A stretch of DNA of 64,000 nt from Ryuthela nishihirai. Its lineage: Eukaryota > Arthropoda > Arachnida > Araneae > Heptathelidae. This document shows positions 11,371-23,136 of this stretch, one piece after another; the stretch's first letter is position 1, and every line of letters begins with the position of its first letter. The translations under genes and the position numbers were made by a program. The notes below the pieces were generated by a model. It was not told where the DNA came from. It saw only the letters and a program-made list of their open reading frames with translations, and did no database searches. The stretch spans positions 46,063,095 to 46,127,094 of the forward strand of contig JAWZYU010000028.1 of the NCBI GenBank assembly GCA_038380435.1, given 5' to 3'.

Positions 11371-11473
11371 CTGAAAAATTAGGAGATCGCATCAATATTT
11401 CGAGAATTGATAATAACAAGGAAACAATCTATGACTCAGACACTAGAAACGAACTGAAAATTGTTGAGCCTGA

Positions 11474-11661
11474 ACATTTTTTCTGAGTGGCACTTTTTTT
11501 GCACACAATGAACTAAATGATAAGGTCACAAGGACCCCGAGTACTCAGAGAAGGTTGGGGGAGGGGGAAGAAGACCCACTGGACAGCTGTTGGGAGATAG
11601 ATGGTATCCTCCCGTCAAGGCCATCCAGCGTGTTCTTTAGCGCGCACAGGATATGGCTCTA
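11474..11661 (-). mobile_element. Truncated SINE-A fused to half a fold-back MITE
   Basis: The SINE stops abruptly at ATATGGCTCTACC. The next bases (11662-11729) are one arm of the CAGTCGCTC MITE, with no TSD between them. A deletion or recombination between two elements is the simplest reading. It lies just upstream of the transmembrane exon, in the intron. Confidence 0.7.
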
Positions 11662-11729
11662 CCTTTGCCAGATATTTTTTTCTGACTTCTGTAATCAGCC
11701 ATAGTGTTCATATATTTTTTGAGCGACTG
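11662..11729. mobile_element. Fold-back MITE, copy 4, right arm only
   Basis: TTGCCAGATATTTTTTTCTG ... GAGCGACTG, directly fused to the truncated SINE at 11474-11661. Confidence 0.7.
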
Positions 11730-11934
11730 TACATCAGATATTAATTATATTAATTCGGCACTGAAAGGGTTAATATTGATTATACTATTCGCTCTTTGCC
11801 CCCCCCCCCCCCCCCTTGACCTTTCTCCTATTCGACTGCGATTCCCCCTCCTTTTATTTTTTTTCTAGATCCATTCCTGACAATTATCATAATATAATAT
11901 AATCATTAAAGTACTCACTATCACGTTGTGGCAT

Positions 11935-12610
11935 AATCATCATAATTACCATGTGACGCAATCATCATAAATATCATGTTATCGCATGATCATCGTAATT
12001 ATCCTGTTGCGCCAGAACCATATTAATCATCATGTTGCGATACAGCTGTATTAATTATCATGTTGTGACATAACCATCGTAATTATCATGCTGTGACATG
12101 ATCATCGTAATTATCATGCTGTGACATAATCATCGTAGTTATCATGCTGCGACGTGATCATCGTAGTTATCATGATGCGACGTGATCATCGTAATTAATA
12201 TGTTGTGACATGATCATCGTAATTAATATGTTGTGACATGATCATCGTAATTAATATGTTGTGACATGATCATCGTAATTAATATGTTGTGACATGATCA
12301 TCGTAATTAATATGTTGTGACATGATCATCGTAATTAATATGTGTGACATGATCATCGTAATTAATATATTGTGACATGATCATCGTAATTAATATATTG
12401 TGACATGATCATCGTAATTAATATGTTGTGGCATGATCATCGTAATTAATATGTTGTGGCATGATCATCGTAATTAATATGTTGTGACATGATCATCATA
12501 ATTAATATGTTGTGATATGATCATCGTAATTAATATGTTGTAATATGATCATCGTAATTAATATGTTGTGGCATGATCATCAAAATCATCGTGCTGTGAA
12601 ATAAAAAATT
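11935..12610. repeat. 28-bp minisatellite, locus 1
   Basis: About two dozen units of ATGATCATCGTAATTAATAT+GTTGTGAC. Edge units are diverged, and the last ones (CATCAAAATCATCGTGCTGT) look like the locus-2 variant. Confidence 0.92.
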
Positions 12611-12909
12611 ACTATGATAATCATCGTGCTGTGACATAATCAGCATAATAGCAATAAAATTTCGCCAGCATTAGATCATCATTATTATCGTAACGTAATC
12701 CCATTAGTATCGTATCATAATCCCATTAGTGGTCCAAAATTAAAATTAAATTTATTAATCAAATTCGATCCCTCATCCCTTCGTAAACATAATATCGTAA
12801 TTCTCATAATGTAATAGAATCACTTTAATTCATCGGCATAACATGATCGGAATTCTATCATCACTGCAGAGAAAAGATATAAATTCTAACTCATGACAAT
12901 AACTTAAAC

Positions 12910-13494
12910 CAGGGGTGTTAAAATAGCGGCCCGCTAAGAGTTTTTTGTGGCCCGCCAATTTGTTGGGTTGTTTTACCTCTGAGCGGCACTTTTTTGCACA
13001 CCATGGGCTAAATGGCCAGGTCACATGGACCCCGAAGGCTCAGAGAAGGTTGGGGGAGGGGACCCACTGGAACAGCTGTTGGGAGACAGATGGTAGCCTC
13101 CCGTCAAGGCCATCCAGCGTGTTCTTTAACGTGCACAGGGTATGGCTCTCCCACACACGGGGCCACGACTTAACGTCCCATCCGACGGACGGAGACCTTT
13201 CCAAGCCCATCGGTGTCCCCTACTGACCGTGGGCAGGGCGGGGAATTTTGCGGAGATAAATCTCAACGCTGACCCAGCTGGGACTCGAATCTGGGAACTA
13301 CAGATTACGAGCCTGGCGCGCTACCGACTGAGCCACCCCCGCCCCATGTGGCCCGCCAAGACAGTCAGAAAAATCCGCCTTGAACTGAGATTTCCTTCCC
13401 GGGCGCGACCGAAGATTCGTCTCGTATTTTCCACTAGGACGGCCACGTCAATACGCATGCGCAGTGTAGATACGAAAACATTTGCCCACCCCTG
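12910..13494. mobile_element. hAT-type MITE interrupted by a SINE
   Basis: CAGGGGTG at 12910 and CACCCCTG ending at 13494 form short TIRs. The 8-bp duplication ACTTAAAC lies immediately outside both ends (12902-12909, 13495-13502), the diagnostic hAT target size. Without the SINE at 12959-13346 and its duplicated target it is about 185 bp. No transposase. Confidence 0.85.
12959..13346 (-). mobile_element. SINE-A inside a hAT-type MITE
   Basis: Full-length monomer. TSD TGTGGCCCGCCAA at 12946-12958 and 13347-13359. It splits the small TIR element at 12910-13494. Confidence 0.88.
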
Positions 13495-13964
13495 ACTTAA
13501 ACAGGTGATAATAGAAGCAATACTTGAGGGAGAAAATTTCAGTAATCCTGCATTTAAAATCGCATTCGTCATCATCAGCGTTGGAAACAAGAGAATCTAA
13601 TAGTTTTCCCAAATCCATTATCCGACACATAAAGCATTTAGCAATCACGCTTTCATGCTGAAAAGGGATTCGTTTCTTCCATTTATTCAACTGGACTTGT
13701 TTTGCTCAACAACATTCATAGCTTTGTGTTGCGTATGGACTGCTTTTGTTTCGCCTCCATCAATGCTAACAATGTCTCCTATTGTAGACTTCTGAAAGAC
13801 GTCAGCGATTTCGTTTCTAACGCAATTACTAAGTGTGATCATTTTGGCGCCTAAGCATTCAAACACGACCTTTCTTCCATTGATTTTTGTAACGTCATAA
13901 GTCCGAAAAATTTCCTAACAGGCTTAAAACAACCGAGACTGGATTGACATTAACTTTCGGTAAG

Positions 13965-14481
13965 TTGGGTTGTTTTACCTCTGAGCGGCACTTTTTTGCA
14001 CACCATGGGCTAAATGGCCAGGTCACATGGACCCCGAAGGCTCATCGGTGTCCCCTACTGACCGTGGGCAGGGCGGGGAATTTTGCGGAGATAAATCTCA
14101 ACGCTGACGCAGCTGGGTTAAGCACTTTTTTGCACACCATGGGCTAAATGGCCAGGTCAAATGGACCACGAAGGCTCAGAGAAGGTTGGGGGAGGGGACC
14201 CACTGGAACAGCTGTTGGGAGACAGATGGTAGCCTCCCGTCAAGGCCATCCAGCGTGTTCTTTAACGTGCACAGGGTATGGCTCTCCCGCACACGGGGCC
14301 ATTGCTTAAAGTCCCATCCGACGGACGGCGGTCTTTCCAAGCCCATCGGTGTCCCTTACTGACCGTGGGCAGGGCGGGGAATTTTGCGGAGATAAACCTC
14401 AACGCTGATCCAGCTGGGACTCGAACCTGGGAACTACAGATTACGAGCGTGGCGCGCTACCGACTGAGCCACCCCCGCCCC
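13965..14481 (-). mobile_element. SINE-A with an internally deleted extra unit
   Basis: TSD AACTTTCGGTAAG at 13952-13964 and 14482-14494 flanks the whole. The left unit jumps from the tail region straight to the head-proximal body and then restarts at CACTTTTTTGCACACC, so a deleted copy is joined to a complete one. Confidence 0.85.
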
Positions 14482-14494
14482 AACTTTCGGTAAG

Positions 14495-15186
14495 AGATAA
14501 ATGCTCACATGCAGCGTTTGGAAGATCATCAGAACAAGGATGTTAAGGAAATATATCCTTAACATGATTTGGATCTTTTCGCAAAATCTCATTTATAATT
14601 TCAGTGATTTTCTGTTCTGCTTGGTTAATGAGCAGAAAATCACAGGGTTTAGTTAATAATCTAAAGAACTGTTTTATTTTTCATTTGGAATAAAAAAGTT
14701 TCGTCGATAAAAATTCAGCGTGACGTTTGTAGAATTTTTTGTTCAAATGTGGTCTGTTGACTTCTCTTGCAATTGAAAAAAAAATCCTAGCACAGCTAAC
14801 TTTTTAATATTTTTGTGATTGTTCTATTGTCAAAACGAATAGGTACTTTGTCATTATCATTGTAAATAGTATCTATTGACATACAAGTAAAAATTATTGT
14901 GCTTTTTGTCATTCCTAAAACAATTGTTTTGTTTTTTATGTTCTCACAACGATTAAAAGTGACTCATTGTCATCCCTGTTATCATTTTTTATCTGTTATC
15001 AGGTTAAAATTTACTCTGGTTATTCTCATTGAAATTGTTTAGGCTGTTATTTTTCAGATGGCTATTATTGTACTAGTTACAATGTTATAATATCTTTGTC
15101 TGTTAATGTATCCGTGTTAATGTATCCGTCTGTTCATTGTAAACAAATATTTGAACTTAGAAGCGGAAGCAAAAATTATTTTTGGG
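14495..15186. other. Intronic, no gene recognised
   Basis: AT-rich unique sequence with T runs; nothing supported. Confidence 0.5.
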
Positions 15187-15348
15187 TGGCTACTGATCTA
15201 AGGGACCTGGGTTCGGGCCCCTGATTAGGCATGGATGTGTGTGTCGTTTTTCTGCTGAGGTCCTGCCATCCTCTCAGATCTCCTACTGTGGCATTTAAAC
15301 TGACAGGCTCCTGTCAGACCTCTGTGGCTGCTTGAGGGGGTATTTATT
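15187..15348 (+). mobile_element. SINE-B, 5'-truncated in the anticodon region
   Basis: Starts TGGCTACTGATCTAAGGGAC, B box GGGTTCGGGCCCC, then the same body as the copy at 7722 and a T/A-rich tail. Confidence 0.75.
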
Positions 15349-15637
15349 ATATTTATTTTATGATAGATATCGATGAAATGTTACGTTTTACATTTTACAA
15401 ATCTTTCATTTAACTATAATAGCGCCCTCTAACGGTGGAAGAAAGGAAGAAAATGTCAATATTCTTAACAAACATTGTAAAATATCTGTTTATGCTAGAA
15501 ATTTTAAATTTTGGTAGTAGAAGGTTAGGTTCGAGAAATTTACAAATGGTTCACCTCACTCGGGAGTGTGTGTTGAAAAAGGCAACCTTTTTTTTTTCTT
15601 TTGTGTTGTATGGGTGCTAACGAAATATTGCTATTTA

Positions 15638-15790
15638 CAGTCGCTCAAAAAAATATCCGAACACGAAGGTTGATTTCAGAATTCAGAAAAAATATCTGGC
15701 AGATCACTAATTTCTAAAAAATAATCGTTGCCAGATATTTTTTATGAATTCTGTAATCAACCATCGTTTTCGGATTTTTTTGAGCGACTG
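15638..15790. mobile_element. Fold-back MITE, copy 5
   Basis: TA-flanked, 153 bp, both termini present, with the loop shortened so the CACGTG centre is missing. Confidence 0.8.
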
Positions 15791-16822
15791 TACATTTTTT
15801 TAATCATCCATTTGTTCGAATTCTCACATTAAAGGCAGAAAATAAAAAAAATTCATTCTCTTTGAAAACGAACATTTTATATTCGTTAGAGGTGACACTT
15901 TTTTTTTTTTTTTTTCTTTCAATTTTCAATTCAATTTTTATTCAACATAGATATGTATCAATACAAAAATTTATGAAATATACCCAGCTAAAGCAACTGA
16001 ATACTTGAGCGCTGGTGTATAATTATGACAAAAATATAAATACAAAAAATTAACAAGGCAACAATTGATAATTGAAACAATCAATGATGTAGAAGTCAAA
16101 AAATTGGTTTTACATACAGCTATCATTCATTGTTTAAAAAAAAATGAATTAAACAAATTTTGATGAATTAACAATTTTTTAACACTTACTTACTAACACA
16201 TCAACAGTTGAATCTTCTTGCTACCAGGAATCCACCCAGTAGCAAACTCATTCAGAAGCATTTTATAATCAGTGAACAAAATATTTTTTTTTTCATTTAT
16301 TTATTTTTTTTATTATTTTTTATTTATTTATTTATTTATTTTTATTTTTTTTTTAGTTTACTTATTTTTTAATAATATATTAAACATATGGATTTGTTTA
16401 ATATATGTTATTAATAATTTATAGAATTTTGCTTTTTTTTTTTAATTCTCAGGCTCCAAAATGCTTTTAAAGTTGAAATTTGAAATATTAAATTTTCTCA
16501 AAGCATTAAAGTATTTTTCTCTTTCTTGATCATATTTTTTTACACTTGAACAATATATGTTCAAGATTTTCATATTCCATACATTTATCACATGCCGGGG
16601 AATCTTTTTTTTTCATTCTATATAATTTGCTTTTGTGTTTGCTGAGTTTGTTTTAATTTTCAGAATTAAATTTATTTCTTTTTTATTGAGACCAAAATTG
16701 TTGAATTTTTTTTATAGCACGTGAAATATCATATCTAAATGTGTTATTTGCATTTGCAACCATTTATGATATTTACTTTATTTAGTTTTTTAAATAAATA
16801 TATAAAAAAAGGTGTGTTGTAG

Positions 16823-17308
16823 TTAGGAATTATATTTATTGCTGTTTTTTGCTTTTTTATCTACTATTTCATTATATTTTATTCCTACATGACTAGGTAT
16901 CCATTGTATATATATAATATTTCTGTTGCTTATATGATTTTTTGTTATGATGAGAATGTCATTTATAAAAATTTTGAAATTACTTTTTGAAGGATCATTA
17001 TATATTGTTTCCATCGACGCTTTACTGTCAGTGAAAACTACAATATTTTTATTTTTAAATTTTAAAGCCCAATTTAATGCTAAAATGATTGCAGATATTT
17101 CTGCAGTTAAAATAGGATGAGGTTTGTTGAATTTAAAAAGATATTCATAGTTTTCTTCTGGGCATATAAAAGCTCCAGCTAATTTATTTCTGTCTTCACT
17201 AAGAGATCCGTCCGTGTATATGTGTATAAAATCTTTATATCTGTTATTTATTTGCAGTTCTGAAAGTAGTTTAAGAGTATCAATATCATGTGCTTTTTTT
17301 GTTTGCAT
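16823..17308 (-). pseudogene. LINE RNase H domain
   Basis: 161 codons open without a stop. Catalytic acidic positions of RNase H are visible: IYTDGS (Asp), TAEISAIILAL (Glu), VVFTDSKASM (Asp), and IQWIPSHVG.KYNEIVDKKA (His and last Asp). It is the C-terminal domain of the LINE ORF2; it degrades the RNA strand of the cDNA hybrid. A frameshift separates it from the reverse transcriptase end, so the ORF2 is broken. Confidence 0.85.
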
Positions 17309-17513
17309 ATTATCAATATTTGTGTTTAAAATAGGGAATGTTGAAGTCCAATATGGAATTTGTATATTATAGTCTCCACTTTTCTTATTTAAAATTAATT
17401 CATTAATTTCATTCTTGTTTACTAAGTTAGTCGTAAAAGTGTCATTAAAATTATTTAATATTTTATCAATGATTGGATGTTTGTTGTTTTTTGATGAAAT
17501 TCTGAAAATTAGA

Positions 17514-17765
17514 TTATTTAATAAGTATTTTTTTTATACTTATTGGTGGTATAGCAGTTTCTGCATAAATATTTAAGTTATTTGTATGTTGATGGAGTCC
17601 TATACAAAATTTTAATATTTTTAATTGTATATTCTCTAATGTTTTTAGTTTAGTTATTGATATACTATTAATTAGTTCTATTCCATATAAACATTTTGGA
17701 AATATTATTGCATTGTATATTTGTAAAAGATTTTTATTTTCACATCCCCATTTTGAACTTCCCAA
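17514..17765 (-). pseudogene. LINE reverse transcriptase C-terminal (thumb) fragment
   Basis: YNAIIFPKCLYGIELINSIS and LKTLENIQLKILKFCIGLHQ correspond to the conserved region after the RT catalytic core ('Y...i.P.l.YG.e.w......l..lq...lr...g'). The YxDD core is absent because of 5' truncation. Confidence 0.75.
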
Positions 17766-18146
17766 ATATCTGAGAAAGTTAAATAGTTTGTTTGCTTTGT
17801 CTTTTGCTGTTTCTATATAATAATTCCATGATAACTTTGAATCAATTTGTAGTCCTAGAAATTTAAAATTATCTACTATTATTATGTTATTATTATTTAT
17901 TTTAATTTCAAAATCAATTGGTAATGAATATAAGTTAATATGGTTTTTTCAATAGAAATTGAGAGGTTCCATGTGTTGTGCAGCTAATTTTCCATGTTGT
18001 AGTTAATTTTTGAAATGTTCCATGTGTAGTTAATTTTTGAAATGTTTTTGTATGTTTTCAGGATGCTTGATGAAAAACCAGAAGATCAAGATATTCTTGT
18101 AGTTACAGTTATTATGTCTGTTAGCTCTCTCGAATTGTGTTCTTGT

Positions 18147-18148
18147 TG

Positions 18149-18188
<40 letters not shown>
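18147..18188. repeat. (ATT)n microsatellite
   Basis: About 14 uninterrupted ATT/TTA units. Confidence 0.9.
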
Positions 18189-18189
<1 letters not shown>

Positions 18190-18802
18190 TGTTACGATGG
18201 TTGTATTGTTATTGTCGTCTTCGTCGTTGTTATTGTTGTCAGTAGTAATGGTAAACAATATTGAGTCTTTGCTCGTGTCCCAAAATTAAAATTAAATTAA
18301 TTAACGAATTAACTGTTTGATTTGTGTTAGATGTGTTAGAAAACTTTCTATTAGTATTGATTGTACTATTGGCCAAAGAAATTTTAGTGTTCATTCGAAC
18401 AAGTTTTGGGGTATTTATTTATTTTTTTTATCGTAAGGAAAACTTTGTTTTAATTGCATAATCACACCCGCAAACGAATCATACCCTAGTAAGTTTTTAC
18501 TTTTGCAAATTGTATTCCCTTCTCCTCTATAACCTACTTCACAGAAATCGTTCAAGAGAAATACACTGCTGTTCACGAAAATCAGAACACCAAGAAGGAA
18601 TATATGATGATCGGTGACTTGTATGAGGCATGATTAGCACTTACAGCTGAAAAAGTTTCAAGGTCATCGGTGTAGTCGTGTTATCTAAGGACCGAGGAGA
18701 ACCTCCTGGAAAGGGTGTGACAGGATTCTTCCCACAGGAATTTAAATAGGCTAGAACAGTTGCCGTGTTCAGCTTATCTGTTCTTGTGCAAGTGTTAATT
18801 TA

Positions 18803-19446
18803 CTGTGACATGATCGTCGAAATCATTGTGCTGTGACATGATCGTCGAAATCATCATGGTGTGACATGATCGTCGAAATCATCGTGCTGTGACGTGATCG
18901 TCGAAATCATCGTGCTGTGACATGATCGTCGAAATCATCGTGCTGTGACATGATCGTCGAAATCATTGTGCTGTGACATGATCATCGAAATCATCGTGCT
19001 GCGACATGATCATCGAAATCATCGTGCTGCGACATAATCATCGAAATCATCGTGCTGTGACATGATCATCGAAATCATCGTGCTGCGACATGATCGTCGA
19101 AATCATCGTCCTGTGACATGATCATCGAAATCATCGTGCTGTGACATGATCATCGAAATCATCGTGCTGTGACATGATCATCGAAATCATCATGCTGTGA
19201 CATGATCGTCGAAATCATTGTGCTGTGACATGATCGTCGAAATCATCGTGCTGTGACATGATCGTCGAAATCATCGTGCTGTGACATGATCGTCGAAATC
19301 ATCGTGCTGTGACATGATCATCGAAATCATCGTGCTGCGACATGATCATCGAAATCATCGTGCTGTGACATGATCATCGAAATCATCGTGCTGTGACATG
19401 ATCATCGAAATCATCGTGCTGTGACATGATCATCGAAATCATTACG
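18803..19446. repeat. 28-bp minisatellite, locus 2
   Basis: Twenty-three units of ATGATCGTCGAAATCATCGT+GCTGTGAC. Two main variants (ATGATCG and ATGATCA) and a few point changes are distributed in blocks. Same length and core as locus 1. Confidence 0.92.
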
Positions 19447-19685
19447 ACAATTTTGTCCCAATCGTTATAATCTCCGGGAAGGGAGGAAATTTTCATTCTA
19501 AAAATTAAATTTATCGTATTTTGTGAGAACTGCAGATTTTAGAGAGTAGCAACATTGTGTGCAGTGTAAATTTTTTAGCAGTTTAGGCTTTGTTTAATTG
19601 TTGTTTGTTTTTAAATGTACGGGTTTTGCATTTATTTGTTAAGGCGGGCCTGAGGATATGATGTGAGCTCCATACCTCCAGGTTT

Positions 19686-20620
19686 GTGAGAGAAAGCAAT
19701 CTTTCGTATCCAGAAATTGAAGCTCGTGTGAGTTGTAGTGTATCTGTTGTGCATCGAATATGCAGAGAATGGTTGGAAGATGGGCAACGAACACATCAGG
19801 AAGGTTCTGGACCTCGTCCACAGACAACCTCATGGGAAGATCGCCATTTACAGAGGCTGACAATAACAGATCATTCTGCTCTATTTACAGTCTTCACCCA
19901 ACAGTGGAGGTCAATAATACATCTTCTAATGTTGGCGTTAACAGTTCGATGCCGTTTATTGCAAATTCGGGCTGCACGCCCGCTGGCCATTGCTAAGACT
20001 GCTTCTGACATTCCAACCCAAAGCAGCCAGACTACAATGGTACATCAAATGACGAATGGTGAAACATCGTCTTCTCTGATGCATCTCGCTTCTATCTGAA
20101 CCCAGTGGCAACATCCTCGTGTCAGATCATCGAGAGGAGTGCATTTGGACGAGTCATACAGCACCAGTGCATCATGGGATTATGGTGTGTGGGGTGGGAT
20201 CAGTTATGAAAGCAAATCAGTCCTAGTGTGGATCCACACCGCCATGACCAGTGCTCTGTACATCAAGACATTTTATAGCCAAATAGCTCTTCCTACTTAC
20301 AGACTGTTCCACAGGCCATAATTCAGCAGGACAATGCAAAACCCCATGCAGCAGAGGTCACTTCCGAATACCTGAGACAAAACAATGGGCACATCCTTCC
20401 GTGTTCCACTAGATCCCTTGATTTGTCATCCATTGAAAATGTATGAGATGTGGTCAAACGGAGGTTGTGGCAATACCAGCACATCCCAGCAAATGAAGAC
20501 GAACTTTGGGCAAGGGTTCGTAGTGCTTTGAAGACTATTCCACAATTCTGCATGAAACATTTTTGATACTGTGCCTCGCCATGTACAACAGATCATAAAA
20601 GCTAGATCATTATTTAACAA
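19686..20620 (+). pseudogene. Tc1-like transposase, several frameshifts
   Basis: Pieces in three frames: an HTH part (RESNLSYPEIEARVSCSVSV), then HLDESYSTSASWDYGVWGGI corresponding to the region after the first catalytic Asp. IIQQDNAKPHAA follows with the second Asp, then SLDLSSIENV, stop, DVVKRRLWQY, matching the Tc1 third-acidic region. Stops and shifts make it non-functional. Confidence 0.78.
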
Positions 20621-20789
20621 TTCGGTATATAACTCTTCAATTGCCTCTATACTCTAACCATTTATCACTGCAATAAGGCTAAATTGAACTCCCAAATATG
20701 AGTGTGTTCCGATTGCTCCTTCTCAGCGTGCTTATCTTTGTGCATTTTCATCGTTCATTTGCTATTTCGTTCAAGCATTTGAAGTAAAA

Positions 20790-21174
20790 GTTGGGTTGCT
20801 TTTCATCTGAGCGGCACTTTTTTTGCACACCATGAGCTAAATGGCCAGGTCACAAGGACCCCGAAGGCTCAGAGAAGGTTGGGGGAAGGGTACCCACTGG
20901 AACAGCTGTTAGGAGACAGATGGTAGCCTCCCGTCAAGACCATCCAGCGTGTTCTTTAACGTACACAGGGTATGGCTTTCCCGCACACAAGGCCACGGCT
21001 TAACGTCCCCTACGACGGACGGCGGCCTTTCTAAGCCCATCGGTGTCCCCTACTGACCATGGGCAAGGCGAGGAGTTTTGTGGAAATAAATCTCAAAGCT
21101 GGTTCAGGTGGGACTCGATCGTTGGAACTGCAGATTACGAGCCTGGCGCGCTACCGACTGAGTCAAACCCCTCC
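20790..21174 (-). mobile_element. SINE-A, older full-length copy
   Basis: Complete head, body and tail with scattered changes (for example B box region CTCGATCGTTGGAAC). No clear TSD. Lies next to the degraded Tc1 copy. Confidence 0.8.
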
Positions 21175-21573
21175 TAAATCGTTCGAGGAATGAAATGTAA
21201 TGAGTAGTTGATATTCTTTATTATGGGTATCAGTATTCTAAATTAATGTAATCGTTTCCAATGAATTAATTCATTAGTTGATGGTGATACAGATTAGGCC
21301 TTTATCAGACAAAAATTGCAAAAGCTTTGGGATATAAAAGAAGGAACAGTTTAAACCTAATCCAAACAAAATTCACACACATATAGATAAACTCCCCACT
21401 CTATGTACTTTATTCTGTTTAGGAAGCAAACTATATACAGTGAAACACATAAACTCTCATAGAGACAAAAGTAATATGATTCAGAGGCACATAACATCTG
21501 ATGGCCTTTCCACTACTTTCAAATATTCTAATAAAAGTTCGTCCAACCGACTGATGTAAAGACTGACAAAAAA

Positions 21574-21793
21574 TTATGCTGTTGAAAAGTCATATGAAGT
21601 CTGACATACGTTGCAATGTCCAGAGTTACAGTGCCATCTTAGGAATATTTAATATCAGCCATAACGTAGAAAAATTTAACTTCTTATGCTGTTGAAAAGT
21701 CATATGAAGTCTGACATACGTTGCAATGTCCAGAGTTACAGTGCCATCTTAGGAATATTTAATATCAGCCATAACGTAGAAAAATTTAACTTC
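21574..21793. repeat. Exact 110-bp tandem duplication
   Basis: TTATGCTGTTGAAAAGTCAT ... AAAATTTAACTTC occurs twice back to back (21574-21683, 21684-21793) with no difference that I can find. Confidence 0.93.
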
Positions 21794-23136
21794 ACTGGTC
21801 TTTAGAGTCCCAAAAATATTTCATAGTTCGCTTCCTAAACCGGAGCACTCAAAGTTTCCACACCTTTTACATTTTCATAATTTATGATGCTCTTGTTTTT
21901 AAACGTTTCAGAACAATCCCATTAAGTTTTCTCGAAAAGCTAAACGATAAACACATCGTCGATAATTATCTCGTGACCACTGTTAGCAATTTCAGAGCCT
22001 ATTTCGCAATCAACAACACATCAGCAAAATTCCCAAGTTGGGCAACAGTACGTCGTAATATCGTAATAAAGCTGGACATTATCAAAGAACACGGTGAAAT
22101 AACGCACAAACAAACGGAGATGTTCTCTATTATTACGTCATTGTTCCCCCCTCCGTTTTTGGGGAAAGGATTCTCAACCAAAATGGTCCCCATAAAATGA
22201 AACAACTCCAGCCTTCGAAAAGTTACCAGTTGCTTTGCCAAAAGTGTAAAGCATAGCGAGAGTAAAACTGTAGACGTTCACTCGAAAAGGTTTATAAACA
22301 GCACTCTAAGATAAAAAAACTCAACCCATTTCCCTTGAGTACTGGCTGGACAAGAGTGTTTTTACGAAACGGGTGTTTGTAAAGAGTGAGATCCGAATGA
22401 CGGGGAAGGATTTTTTTTTTTTTTTTTTTTTTTTGGGGGGGGGGGGGGGTGAGACTAGAAGGCGATGGAAGGGGGGGATAGAAAAACAAAAAAGAGACTT
22501 TACGTACCAAGGCCGTTTTCTTCAGCCCGAAATACGAAGGTAGCGAAAAATAAAAATGACTCGACGCAGCTTTTCTCATTTTCTGATGTAATATTAAAGT
22601 GAAAGCACCCACGGGTGCAGATCCCGCAGCAATTCACTGAATATCTCCAGTGCTGTTTAGAGGGAGAGCACAAGTTGGCAGCCGAGGAAGTGACAAGACA
22701 CTGTTTTTCGTGTTCGTCCACTTTCTCTCTTGTTGCCTGAAAGACTTGCCTGACATTTTCGGTGAAGTGGGAGGGAATGAAGGAGGGGGGGGGGGTTGTT
22801 GAGCTAGGGAAGGATAAGCGAAAAGGGCGAATAAGCAAGAAAAAAGCTCCGTACACCTTGAAAATGAATAATTCATTGTGTCAGCTCCACGTTAACTTCA
22901 AACTGACAGTTTGTTCTTCCGAAAATTTCTGTGTTTTTGTCTAGAATTCTGTAGAATACTGCTTCCATGAGTACTGTGTTTTGCCCTCCCCTAATATCTA
23001 CAATTTTTTTTGTTCCGCTCCCCCCACTTCCCCCAAACTTTGCAATTTTTTTTCACCTAATAATCTTTGTTTTTTCTTTGCTTCTTCCTGTTTTGGTTCT
23101 GTCCATACTTTGTTATCACCTTTTTTTTTTTATTTG
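21794..23136. other. Intronic, no gene recognised
   Basis: Unique sequence apart from the T/G homopolymer at 22410-22449, a G-rich run at 22786-22796, and T-rich stretches near 23040-23130. Open frames on the minus strand are proline/phenylalanine-rich by composition. Confidence 0.5.
22410..22449. repeat. Poly(T)-poly(G) junction
   Basis: A T24 run directly followed by a G15 run. Mirror homopolymers like these are difficult to sequence; the length is unreliable. Confidence 0.85.

Larger units (their letters stand above)
15899..17950 (-). mobile_element. 5'-truncated LINE (RNase H-bearing, Jockey/I/R1-type)
   Basis: Minus-strand element ending in AATAAAAATTGAATTG and a poly(A) run at 15916-15899. 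It contains the end of the reverse transcriptase and a complete RNase H domain, in different frames. The 5' end is somewhere near 17950. A weak ACCTCT repeat at both sides could be a short TSD. Composition is very AT-rich. Confidence 0.8.
18562..20730 (+). mobile_element. Degraded Tc1-like transposon holding a minisatellite
   Basis: CACTGCTGTTCACGAAAATC at 18562 looks like a Tc1 terminus. A degenerate mirror (GTGTTCCGATTGCTCCTTCT to CAGCGTG) sits near 20703-20730. Between them: a 5' leader, the 28-bp minisatellite at 18803-19446, and a broken transposase. The right boundary is uncertain. Confidence 0.6.

Noticed and set aside
11935..19446. CRISPR array for the 28-bp repeats
   Set aside because: Units are contiguous with no spacers, in an animal genome; they are minisatellites.
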